This document shows, piece after piece, positions 10,557 to 22,845 of a stretch of DNA of 64,000 nt. The stretch covers positions 52,948 to 116,947 of the forward strand of contig MU621111.1 in the NCBI GenBank assembly GCA_025399215.1, given 5' to 3'. The notes under the pieces were generated by a model. The model was not told the DNA's origin. It saw only the letters and a program-made list of their open reading frames with translations, and ran no database searches. Source of the DNA: Globomyces pollinis-pini (Eukaryota > Chytridiomycota > Chytridiomycetes > Rhizophydiales > Globomycetaceae). Made by a program: the position numbers and the translations under genes. Each line of letters starts with the position of its first letter. Within the stretch, counting starts at the first letter, position 1.

Positions 10557-11461
10557 ATGATGATGGATTTGAGTAGAAAGTTAATACTAATCAAAATTGG
10601 AGGAGCTGCGATTACAAACAAATCAGAGTTTGAAACACTTCAACTGGAATCTATCACAAGAATTGGAACCCTACTTAAAAAGCTTATCGATGCTAATATG
10701 TATGATTTGATCTTGGTACATGGTGCAGGAAGTTTTGGTCATTTTCAAGTACATTCTGATATTTTTAATGAAAGGCTAAAAAATATCAAATAAATAATGG
10801 GAAAGGATTTCCAAATCTTCCGGATCCTGTACTTGAACAGAATTATAGGATGGGATTGGCATCAACCAGGCAAAGTGTTTCCAAACTAAGTAACGTGATT
10901 CTCGATTCGTTTATCCAGTTTGGAATACCAGTTATAACTGTATCAACGAATTGTCAATCATCAACTGAAAGTATGTTGGATCAAGTTGATGTGGCCTTGC
11001 GGTCAGGTTACATTCCAGTGGTCCATGGAGATGCTGTATTGACTGATGTTACTGGTAGAGGTACCATCTTATCTGGAGATACAATTACAATTGATTTGGT
11101 GGAGAAATATCAATTACGTGTATCTCATGTTATTTTTTTCACTGGTATATCGTCAGTTTACGGTGTTCAAAAGCCATCGTCAATTCCTACCTACCTTTCA
11201 ACCATCCACATTGATGAAGACGGCGGCTTGCATGATACCGATATAGTTCCTTTGCCAAGTGCACAAGGTATGGAAAAAAGTGTAGATACTACTGGTGGGA
11301 TAGTTGGCAAACTTGCCGTTGCTGGTAAAATAGTTTCCAGATACCATAAACCAGTATTCATCCTTGGAATATCTAAAGAGGAAACCGATAGTGTCTATTT
11401 AGATGTCCTCATTAATCAAATCCCCAAAATTGGTACTTGTCTGTTACCTATAAACCAATGA
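10557..11461 (+). CDS. IPK: isopentenyl phosphate kinase (amino acid kinase fold)
   Basis: Phosphorylates isopentenyl phosphate to isopentenyl diphosphate. 292 residues after a 26-nt intron (10749-10774). Motifs: ILIKIGGAAITNK (N-terminal Lys/Gly loop), VHGAGSFGHF (catalytic His region), AKKYQINNGKG, VHGDAVLTD, TILSGDTITIDL, and VDTTGGIVGKL near the C-terminus. These separate IPK from acetylglutamate kinase and UMP kinase. In eukaryotes the mevalonate pathway normally uses diphosphomevalonate decarboxylase; IPK salvages isopentenyl phosphate, and its fungal distribution is patchy as far as I know. The reading starts at the first of three consecutive ATGs. Confidence 0.9.
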
Positions 11462-11515
11462 GTATACAATATGTACGAGTGACCAATATATTTTACAATT
11501 TCAATTAAATATGAA

Positions 11516-13231
11516 CTATTTTTTTTCTAAAATTGAACTAGCTCTAGAGCTAGCACGCTGAAGTGTATCGTTCGCCAACTCCCACGTCTTTAATGGGGTT
11601 TCATTATTGCTCTTGCTGGATGTTGGATTAGCATCTGATGTCACTTTATCTTCAGACCAAGCAACTTTTGCGGGGAGTAATGGATAATGTCGTTTTTCTC
11701 TATACGACAATGCTTCCGTATCAGTCACTCCTGCAGCCTTTTCTTTCAGCGAATGATAAATTGATTGAACTTTTGGATAGTCTACTGGTTGTCGTATGAA
11801 GTTGTTCTCTATAGTCTCTTTACCCTGAAACTTCATTTTTTTATGTTTCTTTCCACATCGTCCCATTTGAGATTCTTGATATCTCTGGCTATCGACTCGC
11901 AAATCCAAAGATGATAATCCAGCAGCCGTGTTTGGGAATAAATTCTCCTTTTTGTCCAATTTGTTTTGATAGGACATTAAACCAACATCCAACGTTTGGT
12001 TAGCAAGTTGTTCCTTAAGTTTATCAAGTGGTTGATTCCAATTGATAAATTGTCGTTTATACTCAGTCTTGTAAGAAAGTTGTATTTGCTTTACCAAATC
12101 TTTGGCACTCAAGTACTGTTTTAAAACGGCGGATGGATTAGGTAATGGTGGAGGAGGTTGGTATGGTAATGTTTTTTTGATTTCATTTTCTTTAAATTCT
12201 TTCATACGCGATTCGTGTTCTTTGGTATTTTGGTAAATCTGAATCAAATCAATATAAAATATATGATACCTGGTCAGTAGGTGCTTTCATGTTGAATGAT
12301 TTCATCATATTTTCGTGATTGACTGGGTCGGTATTTCCAATTCCGAAGCTTCCCATCAAAGGTTTCTTTGTATATTTTTTATCCGGTTCATTATTCTTGG
12401 TTGACTGAAAGTGGATAAAAGGATCACTATTTGACTGCTTGTTTGAGCTTTTGGTGTTCTCTGATTTTTTCTCTGTGTGTATATTAGAAGCTTTCTGCTC
12501 AATTGTTGCTTTCTTCTCTTTATTGATGCCTGACTTGTTTATGGCATTGGAAATCGTTTCAGTTGAATTCGAATGATCTACTTGGCCCTTCATTGATTGA
12601 CCAAGATTTTCTGACATGGGTTGTGCAATAGGTACAGGTTTGGGTTGTGATTTAACATTACTCTGGGTACTCTTTGTTGGCGATGTTGACCGGGTTGGAC
12701 TAATCGAGATTGATTTTGTTGGACTCTTTGATCTTTCTCTTTCTAGTTTTTGATCCTCTGTTACACTTTCTTTAAGAGTTTTAGTTGGTGAAGTTTGAAG
12801 TGTTTTAGTAGGTGAAGTGGTAATATCCAGACTTTTGTTGGATGTATCAATGGGAGCAGACCATTCTACCTTTTTTATTAGTCCATTTCCAGTCTATGAT
12901 GATCAATGATTGTATATTACCTGAGCTTCATTCGTTGTCTGTTTGATGATCGTTTGTATTTCTTCATCCTTTACTTTTGAGGGTGATTTCAATGAGAACT
13001 GTGACTATAACAAGTATTAAAAGTAATATAATCAACCATATATTCAGTTTCCCCAGTAGAAATTCCAGTATTATCTTGATGTAAATGGTCAATAGTTAAG
13101 GGAAGGGTATCTGGGTGTAATGGAGGACATGCTTTCCAAGTAAATTGATTCTAGAAGAAATGAATAAATCTACCAGTTACAGTGTATTCACTTTGAAAAG
13201 GAAATTGCGAAGTAATCACGGTGTTTGTCAT
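11516..13231 (-). CDS. MDM1-like microtubule/centriole protein
   Basis: 531 residues in five exons, all introns phase 0 (13151-13180, 13005-13036, 12894-12920, 12239-12269). Three copies of a short S/T-E-Y-x-x-x-F motif are visible: SEYTNQFTWK (about 14-23), TEYMSQFSLK (about 52-61) and TEYKRQFINW (about 349-358). This repeat is the hallmark of vertebrate MDM1, a microtubule-binding protein that limits centriole duplication. The C-terminus has a YHSLKEKA...YREKR helix and ends with an ASSRASS-type segment, also MDM1-like. The middle is low complexity with SPTK repeats (candidate proline-directed phosphosites). I infer homology from the repeats and their order; it is not a strong full-length match. 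Confidence 0.6.
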
Positions 13232-14178
13232 GTTTAAGGAAGAATTTCGTGTTTGTTTTCGAATGAAAGAATACAATGAAATGAAAAATACAATCCAAAA
13301 ATGTTTCTTTTTCTAGTTGATGGGTCCAAACTGTCTACTGTTTGCATGGAACAGAAACAACTAATTGGATTAGATTTCAATATACTATGATGATGCTGTT
13401 AGATTTCATTATACTCAGATGGTGCTTTTAACCAACTATTCAACATCACCTTAGGAATGGTGATGTTGACATCTAGGACCAATTATGCTTCGAATAGTGT
13501 TGCAAATACCTGTCCAAAGGGCTAATATTAAAGAGAGCTTTAAATATAATGAAGTTAGAGGTTTATTTTCTTTAGTATTGCTATTACTGACAAGGGAGTA
13601 AAGAACTAAAGTGCATCAAATATGCCAAATAGGGTACAAGTGGAACACTAAAACTCGGATAGACTCAGATAAGCAATAGACTAATAATAAGCAATCCAAC
13701 AGTGTAACATTGTAATATTGAGTCAATCATGAGTAATTCAAGGGTTGATTGTTAGTAAAACATGTAACAATTTTATTATTCTTTGTTAACATTCTAGTAA
13801 ATAGTAAGAGTATTCTAGTAACTGTTAATGATTTAACATGCTAGTAAATAGTAAGTAAATGTAGTAATAATAATGCGAGATAGTTTATGTAATTTAATGC
13901 ACAATGCGAAATTAATCTTGTGAGAGAACACAATGTGATACTGATAAGATAAACAAACTCCGTCTGCTTCACGTTTGAAAACGATACAATTCCAATGGAA
14001 TACTCCACAATGAGACAGTATGTAACAAGATGTCAAACTGGCTCTTGATCTAATCTCTTGTGTTTTGGTGATGAATCTCCTAAGCGGCAAATTTGAAAAT
14101 CACATGAAGTGGCACGTTAAATGACTGACATTTGACTATAAATTAAACCTCAATTTCCCTAATTTTGTTTCTTTAAAA
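13232..14178. other. AT-rich intergenic region with short direct repeats
   Basis: No supported gene. The minus-strand open frame at 13833-14090 has no coding character. A 21-bp direct repeat (one mismatch), reading AACATKCTAGTAAATAGTAAG, occurs at 13788-13808 and 13835-13855. Confidence 0.6.
13788..13855 (+). repeat. 21-bp direct repeat pair
   Basis: Two copies (13788-13808, 13835-13855) differing at one base, 26 bp apart, within a TAGTAA-rich stretch. Probably local duplication; no function suggested. Confidence 0.7.
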
Positions 14179-14427
14179 ATGCTAAGAATTATTGGAAAAT
14201 TAAACAAAAGATTCATTCAAACTATTGCTGATCCTGCTGGTTTATCTCCTCAATTGTTTTACAATGATGTCCGATCTTCCCCTTATTGTCCTGCTTCTAC
14301 CATTCATGACCTCAAAGTATTACAAATTAAAATGAATAAAAGAGTGGATGTTGCTTCTGAATCTCGTATCGCTCTTCCTCGTTCTTCCAGAGGTCCTTCT
14401 CAATTGTTTATGCTTTTCAAGGAATGA
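14179..14427 (+). CDS. small probable mitochondrial protein, 82 aa
   Basis: Uninterrupted ORF. The N-terminus (MLRIIGKLNKRFIQTI) is basic and amphipathic without acidic residues, typical of a mitochondrial presequence. The mature part contains SSPYCPASTIHDL and IALPRSSRGPS. The size and targeting would suit a mitochondrial ribosomal or assembly protein, but I do not recognise the family. A CT-rich/ATTTTG stretch precedes the ATG and the next gene starts 230 bp downstream. Confidence 0.6.
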   Translation: MLRIIGKLNKRFIQTIADPAGLSPQLFYNDVRSSPYCPASTIHDLKVLQIKMNKRVDVASESRIALPRSSRGPSQLFMLFKE

Positions 14428-14659
14428 TCTAAAAAAACATTTCTTACTTTAAAATTTACCAGAATGACCTGCAGGTCTCATTTTAGTTCACCAAATAAAC
14501 CACCTTGTACAAATCAATTTTTTATTTGTATTGAAATTAACAACCATAATCTAAAGTACATCATAATCTATTTATTACCTTACCAGTAACTAGATATTTG
14601 AATGATAAAAAAGTCATCTTTTGTATGGATAAATCGAGTGATTTCTCAGTTGAACTGAA

Positions 14660-16075
14660 ATGAAAAATCTTCTACTTTGTAATTTATTCTCAAGAAAACT
14701 TCCATTTAAAAAAATGAATTTAAAAGTAATTCATCTTCAAATCCGTCGTCTAGTATTATCAAACAACTCAAATCTACAAACAAGAAGGTTACCTTGGTTA
14801 ACAACTACTAGAATTGTTTCTCAGAAACTTGAAGAAGCTTATCTTACCGTTGGAACTGATTTAAACGCAATACAACAACAATTTCTACCTGGTTTTCAGA
14901 AAAGTACCATCGAAGTTCGACTAAACTCTTATTTAAACAAACGTCGAAAATGGAAGATAGAAGAAGAAATTTATATTACAAATACCATAAAACGAGATGG
15001 TACTCTATCTATGAAAGAAATTTTATCGATTTCAAATACCTTGGGTCGAAGTAAAGCAGCAGTTATTGGAAGGGGATACAACGTAATATTACATAGGATA
15101 CGTTGTGAAATGGCCGCAATAAAATACAATACTGGGCAAGATGTGTTTGTATCAACTATATGTGATACATTGCTAGAGGAATATGAGGTTATGCAGAAAA
15201 GTAGTCCTGATGGCTGGTTTCCAGAAGAACGTACAATAACTTTACCCTATCAACATCCTTACATGCAACTTTTAGAGGAGGGTATTCGGAAATATGGTTT
15301 AAATGCGGAAGCTATCAGAAAAGAATATTTTCCAAACATGTGTTTGTGGATGGTTTGGAAAGATTTATCTCAATATTACCCATGTCATACCACCAAAGGA
15401 AACAAATTACCCGAAAAAATTGCTTTACTGAACCATGTCAAAGAACATGGACCACGAAATTGGAAAAAACTTCGTGAAAGTTACGGACTTCGAGCGCCTT
15501 GGTGTACAATAACATGGAATAAATTTCGAACAGAAATGGATATTAATTCATATGACTCTGTTCAAGTTGTACAGAATAAAATCGATGAACAAATAGCCAA
15601 ACTATCAAGAGATAATTTAAAGGAAGGTCAAAAGAAGTGGGACAATAAACATCAGGGAGGTAAATAATTGACCATTAACTCAATGGTAGTATTAGAAGCT
15701 GGAATTCGTATATTTGGACCTGATTTAAAAAAGATCCATGAAGTATTTTTTCCAAATCACACTTTCGAGGTGTTTGAAAAACATTATCATTTGGGATTAA
15801 CATCAAAAAAGAAATTTCGGTTTAATTTATCCGAATATATTGAAATACTAAAGTTTGGGTTGGAAAAGGAAGAGACTGGAAAATCCTGGCGAAGACTAGA
15901 TGAATTATTGAATCGTGTGCCAAATTCATGTTACACTAAATGGAAATACACTTTGAAGTTATTGGGATTTACAAGGTTAGATCCAGACAATGACAAGGCA
16001 AGAACAGCCATGCTAAAATATCTTGATATGCTAATCGAGAAACAACGTAAACAACAAGAATTGTTGGATGCTTAA
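14660..16075 (+). CDS. Myb/SANT-like multi-repeat protein
   Basis: 461 residues after a 30-nt intron at 15660-15689. Several helical repeats with spaced tryptophans resemble degenerate Myb/SANT units, for example RRKWKIEEEIYI, HGPRNWKKLRESYGL, and GKSWRRLDELLNRVPNSCYTKW near the C-terminus. Such proteins normally bind DNA. The first 45 residues lack acids and are rich in Leu/Arg/Ser, so the protein could be mitochondrial; an alternative ATG at 14714 would shorten this leader. No specific orthologue is recognised. Confidence 0.7.
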
Positions 16076-16250
16076 TAAAACTATTCGCAACGTATTTTGA
16101 TTCCTTCCAACTGAAGATAATAAGCTTTGTTTAGATCCAAGTAGCAATCAATAAAACCATTGACTATATAAGTGCTGGTAAGCCTTACGATACGATAATT
16201 CTAAAAATTTACGTGTCGGAGTTTAAGGTTTGTTGTTTTCTTAAACTTGA

Positions 16251-19200
16251 ATGTCTAAACCACCACTAGATACAAGAACAAACGATCAACTATCTTTCAT
16301 ATTTCCGAATGATTTAAAACAAGTAGTGTCAGAATGGGTCAATTCTGTATCCCATTATTTTTCAACAGTATTGATTGATATTGATCCACAAAGTTTTCAA
16401 CATCTCATTACTGATGCCATCAAGGAAAGGTCAAAAAAATTCGAAATGGATTTAAATGATGAAGAAAATGATATTGAGATTTCACATAATGCTAAATTTG
16501 AAGAAACTTTGGAACCACTAACAGGGAATTTGGTTGTACAACTTATATCAACCTTGGGACATTTTTCGGGTACAATTAGATCAGGTTCTGCTGCTTTGAT
16601 TGCACAATTAGCAGAAGTTTTGACTGATAATACGTTGGATCAAACTGCTCTATCAAGAATCTTGGCCGCTTTTGAAACTGGAGAAACTGGTACGATAAAT
16701 AATAATATTCAATCTCTAGGTTATTTCAATTGTGTTAGAGATTTGTTTGCTCTTATTAAAAATTATATGTCTATAATGGTTATATCTGTCATTGCAGGAT
16801 TAGAATTATATAACAATTCTACGGATTGGAGAATCAGAGGTATTTGCAATAGCGCAATAGCACAGATAGTTTATGAAAACAAATCAAAATTTATTCAAGA
16901 AGATAGATTGACAGCTGTTTGGAATCTATACTTTTCATTGGGGTCAATTCCATCTATTTCAACTATTTTCCCCGATCGCGTGGTTATTGTTGAAGCATTT
17001 TATTTACTTTCGCCATTGTATGCGGCAGAGGATAAAGAATTGGCGGCGATGGTCACTGAAGCAATACTGAAACTACCAAACAAGGTGAGATTAATCTATC
17101 ACTGATTTGTTTAGAGCGAAAATGAATCGAAATTAATTAAAAAGACTCTTTCTGTTATTTTTAGTAAATTAGTGACGATCAAGGTTGTTGATCCAAATTC
17201 AGATCAACCACCAGAAAAAATGAGTAAATCATGGTTTTATACTCACAGTTTTTCTAGATCAAATACCAAACGTGTTTTTAAATCTTATATCATCCCAAGA
17301 AGAAAGTGCATACGACCTACTATGTTGGGCAATTGAGAATTATTTTTCCAAAAATTCAACAGCTATTCAAGGAAATGGATTACAGGATTTTTTTATGTCT
17401 TTATCCAATCATTTCAGAGCTATTCCAGCGATTGTTCGTCATGGTGCAGCATTAGCTTTACTCTCCATTATAAGAATCAGCCCTACTTTCCCTGCCACCA
17501 ATGGCCATGTTTGGCAATTTATAGTTGCAGGTGTATTAGAATCTGATCATCTCTGTGCTGGTGTATATCTTAGTATCTTGGAAATTATTGATATTCCTGA
17601 TTCCGAACAAGTGAAGAATTTAATTGGGATTTTAAAACGTGATTCAAATATTCCAATCAGTTATGATGAAATATTTCTTTCCAATACCAAGTCCAACTCT
17701 ATTGTTACACATTCCGACTTGCTTGATCTTATCATCAAACATAGTCCACCTCTTGCTGGAACCATTTTACATAAACTTGCTAACTCGTTAAATTATGTCG
17801 GAAAGAAACAAAAGCTAAAGCAGATGAAGCTGCTAAGAATATGGGGAAAGAAAGCACCAAAGGTATATATACCATTTGAAATATTGACATATACTAGTTA
17901 GATATGTATATAATGCAAATATTGGTGCCATTATGTTCAAATAGTGACGAAGATATTCAACTTTTGGCTTTGATTGTTGTGCGTGATTTATTACCTGGGG
18001 TTGCGGGAATGACAACAGCCGATACACTATTTTTATGGAGATATCTATCAGTATTATTAAATCCAAAATTAGAAGGGGTAAGTAGTGGTACGTTTCTAAA
18101 TAATAGAGAGTCTTGTTATCCGCGATTCAATTAATGAGGGCATTCCCATTACCTCAATTGAATTCATTAAGTAGAGATGAGCTTGTTTCTTCTTTATTTG
18201 AATTAATTTTTCATTCCGACCCTGCGGTTAGAGCGGAAGTGTATACTTTTCTAGCCGACAATACTGAATATTGGAAAGCTGTTTCAATGTTGCACTCCGT
18301 ATTAGCCTTACTATTCCTTTCCCTTGGAGATTCGTATCCGGATAAGTAAGCAATTCCTTTTTCCTAACGACTAGTGTTAAAATAGTTGTTGATCAAATTC
18401 TTAAAATGGGTGGATCATTTATGACACCTATTTTATCACAATTGAATAAGATTAGGGATTCTGTAACCTCATCTCCTCTGAATCAAATGAGAGTATATGA
18501 CAATCTATGTACAGCCATGGCAATCAATAAAATCGAATTGCGTCCTCTAATTGATGCCATGATACTTCCGTTTAGAGTGGATCAGTTCTGGGACTTTTTT
18601 CTTAGTGGAATCCCTGAAAATCAGCTTGCTCGACCAGAAGATTATAATTATAAGAAAGTTTATATTCAAATGCCTATTTGGATTTCATTATTCTACACAA
18701 AGTTCAATGTTCCACCGCCTCCAATTGGTGCCGAGAATGGTAACATTAACTTTGGTAATTTGTAGGCGCAAGGCGAGATCAAATGCCAGTTACACCAATG
18801 GGAAAGCGTCGATTTATCTGCGGATTTATGCTTACATTACTTCCATGTTTGGGAAGCTACAACCCAAACTTGAGATACCTTTCGTGTATCACAATGATTT
18901 ATTGTTGTTTTAAAGGGGCGAATGGTCAAGGAGAAATGATTAGAGGTCTACTTGAATACTCGACACAATTTTTGCTTGTCAGCAAGTTTATCAGTTATCA
19001 ACTGTAATAATTGATTTTATTTTTATAATTTTATAGTTCTGCCATAGATATTTTTGCTGCGGTTGTAAGGCTTAAGATACCTGGTATTGCAGAATCTATT
19101 TTTCAAGAGTACTTTGAATTATGTTTAGAGTTTCTACACAATGCACATTCACCAATGATTCAAATATCTGTCTTGAATTTGTTGGAGGTGTTCTTATTGG

Positions 19201-22200
19201 TTTTCCCAAAAGGAATGTCAACTAAACTTCAAGAAGTACGTGATATTGCTAGGTAAATGCTACACAATTTGCTTATTCAAAGGGTGCTCATGGTCGATCG
19301 AGATCCTAATGTTGTTGAAGCAGCTTGCAAAGTATATCCATTAGTGTTTCGTGCAGGCTCTGGTATTCACGGCGCTGAATTTGAAAAGTTCTTGATACAA
19401 GAGCTTGATTTATTAGAGGATATTACTTCACCACCAGCATTAGCAGACCCACTTATTAACCATCTAAACGAAGATCAAATCCAGAGTATAATGATTTCAA
19501 ATTCTAATGTCAGGAATTGTTTCTGTTAGTATATTCTCATTAGGTTTGATTACCGACGGTACTAGCTCCCCATTTACAACTGCTCAATATTTGATGGTAT
19601 ATTGATAGGATTTTAATATTCCAGCGATACTTGTATCACGAAAAGTCGATATATAGACACAACGCTTTTGTATCAATCATAAATTTGGTATTCCAATATG
19701 TTAACATTTTAGTTCTCCGTAATGGATAATTTAGAAACATCTACGGTTATCTGGGTATTAATGCCACTTTACGCCGACTTAAATTATGATGTTAGATTAG
19801 CTTGGTCAAGATTCCGAAGAAATGCACCCAGCTTTTTGCAATTACGCTGCAACAGTATTCTTCCGCATCCTGATGATAATGCAATTCTGCCAATCATGTA
19901 AATAACTATGATCTTATAATTAGTTCCTGGGAAGATATTTTGACTGATCATACATCACTTGCAATCAATCATAAAAGTTTGCAAGATCTTGCATCTCCTA
20001 TTGATGCACTTGTCCCTGTTCAATCTTTTGAATTAGTAAACCAAACGATTTTCTCTTACCAATCTTTTAGCCTAAAGAAGATGAAGGTTTTCATTTACCA
20101 ACAATGTCTGTCAAACTACTGGCGAGATTTAAAGAGCTTCTTCAAAGTATGACTACAACATTGCCCCCAACTTCTCAAAACATTGTTTTGTACCATCTAG
20201 ATCAATTTAAAGAATTTCCACCACTGCAATGTCCAATGATGATGGTGTTGTCGGAATTTGGTTGCATGCATGATGATACATTTAAATCAACTGGACACAT
20301 ACTATTAAGTCATTTATCATTGGATCCTGATTTTGATAATGCACTTTTACTTGAAGCTTGTATATTGGGAATTGAAAACCTTTTAAGTATTTTATACCAT
20401 AATTCATAGGATAGGAAATTCTAGACCAATGATAGCAGAAATTGTAGAACAGTTGACTACACGTCAGGTTCTATCTGATGGCGATTTAATTGCTATTTCT
20501 TATTTACATGGTATTTTGAAAGACTTGATATCTCCAAATTTGGTGAGTGAAACTGTTGAAAAATTATCAGCCATGACTTCTAGTGCAAGATTTCCTCATG
20601 AAAAGCGATTATTAGCATCACATTTAGCAGGTAAATAAAGCTTCTTATGTATGTAGGTGAATTTGCCATACATGGGGCACCTGACGATCGAAAAACTTTA
20701 TTTGAAGCTCTACAAAGCTTTTTAGAATCCGCACCTCCTAATGCAATTAAGGAAAAGATATATATGGTAGCTGGGAGACTGATTCAAGAAGGTGAAGTCC
20801 ATCCACTTTTTAAAAGTATGGCGGTACAATCAAAGAAACTTTTGAAATCAAAAGATCCTAAAGAACGAATTCAATCATTATCAATATTTAGTATTTTTGG
20901 TAAAAGTCTACCACATGATGACAAACTTGGTTACTTACTTCGATACCTAGCAGATTCGAACGAAAAGGTATCTGGTATTGTTTAATTTCAGATACGAGAT
21001 GCTGCAAGAGATGTACTTATCAGCGAAGATTTGGTTAGTAATATTCGTCCTGACTTATTGGCACTACCTGTTGAAACTGGCCGTCGTGCACAGTTACTTC
21101 AGTCTGGTCGATTGCACACTATGGATTTAGTGGGAATTCAAATTAATCAGGGGGAACAAAAGGTTTTTTATATAGCAAACTTACATTATAGGAAACTTCA
21201 CAACCAGAATCCTCAACAGCTTATCTTCCGTGGGTATTTGGAACTAGTGCGACAGAAGATCCATTCAATATTCGATTTTTTCACTCTGATCTTCGACAAA
21301 GTTATTCCAAGTTATATGGAGTAAATGAGCTTCAATACGCTCGTTTTATGGAACCATTAACTACAGGAGTTATATATGAAGTCAATCAAAGGCTAAATTC
21401 TTGTTCACCTGGTAATGAATCTCATGATCACGAAAATGAATTGGTATGGGTAAATATACTAAAAGAAAGTTAAAAAATGTCAAACCATTATCTATTTTGG
21501 AAGTATTGATCAAACATTCTCCATCTATCGCAGTGAATCTTATCCAAAACCTATTAGAGAACATTGAAGCAGGTAATCCAGGAATAGATTAATGTTCATT
21601 AGTGGCTAAAATCAATAAAACTTCAAGTAAAGGAACTTTCAACGAAGATGAAGAAGACAATAGTGATGTGGGAATCATGACTCATATAATTGATTTGATG
21701 TGGAATTTAATGATTGCTTATGGGTTTAAAGGAGATATGGTCACTAATTGGTTGAAACGATTACGAGAATTTTTATCAGTTAGTAGTTCAACTTCTGAAA
21801 AACTTCGAGAAACACTTTATTATGATTTAGAAAAATCATTTTATTTCCAAAATCAATTTATAGATATTCCAATTATATCTGATGAACAGATTGCTGCATT
21901 ACAGGAATTACGAGATTTATCACAAGAAGCGATTTTGGATGTCGTTAAATCGGGGAAAACTGAAAAAGTTGGATTGATTGATAACAAAAATGATCAATGG
22001 AATGGTGAAGTTGATTCAGAGGTATACTTTGATACATTTAAACTTTTAATAGAGTGATTACCTTCGTAGACTCACCATTCTGTCGTTACAAGTTTTATCT
22101 GGTTATGGTCTTTATTTATCATTAACAAGAGGTATCGTTGATTTGGGTTAACAATAGATCTACCTGAAGATATGTTGGTAGATTCATTTCGTTTCCTAAT

Positions 22201-22774
22201 GCAATTCTTGGATGATGAACATCGAGGATTTCGTATTGTATTGACAGAATCAGCTGTTTCTATTGTATCATTATTAGAGAACTTTCAACAAATGCCTAAA
22301 CTTCAAGATTTGGTTCGAGATACCGTTCTTACCATTCATGGAAGATTATTAACCGAAAGTCAATACTTGTACCGAAAGGTTTGTTGATGATATGAAAATT
22401 AATATTTGTAGAAAGCGGACTTTGCTAGTTTAATATCTCAATTATCTGTTAAACTGGCCCCTGATGATTCAGTACATGCAAATATACTGTCAAGTTTACT
22501 TGAACTATGGAAAGATCCAGATAGTGAAGTACGAAATGTCTCCATCAATATGATTCAGGTTTGTGTTCATCTAAAACTGAACGAGTAGCATTTGGGTGAA
22601 ATGAGAATACCGGTGGTGATTAAAGGATTCCAAGATTCGACTGAAAACTCTATCAACTTGATGAAAGAAATTGTGATTTTAGGTAATCAAGAAGATTATC
22701 CAGAAAAAGATGCCCTTCAACGATTACTTAAATGGAGGTTCTCTAAAGACCCTAATTTCTGGACACTTTCATAA
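16251..22774 (+). CDS. very large HEAT-like helical repeat protein, unknown
   Basis: About 6.5 kb and many exons, giving a protein of roughly 1,900-2,000 residues. Introns placed include 17085-17114 and 17224-17257, then short ones near 17863, 18079, 18347, 18738 and 19255, all about 25-35 nt and each restoring the frame. The sequence is dominated by amphipathic helical pairs with HEAT/ARM character (for example around 17430, 18900 and 20850). No catalytic motif, membrane segment or signal peptide is seen. Candidates are large scaffold families such as focadhesin/RST1; I see no motif that decides. The frame opens at MSKPPLDTR and ends at TAA 22774. Confidence 0.72.
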
Positions 22775-22845
22775 ATATAAAACTTTCTATTTAAACATAC
22801 TAATGATATTTATTGAAAAAATTAGAATAACTCAAAACTTTCGGT

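Noticed and set aside
13833..14090. Minus-strand ORF of 85 codons in the gap before 14179
   Set aside because: Composition unlike neighbouring genes, overlaps the TAGTAA repeat stretch, and has no domain or targeting features.
16251..22774. A run of separate small genes or a decayed gene
   Set aside because: The short frames are consecutive exons; each junction I tested has GT-AG introns of about 25-35 nt that restore the frame.
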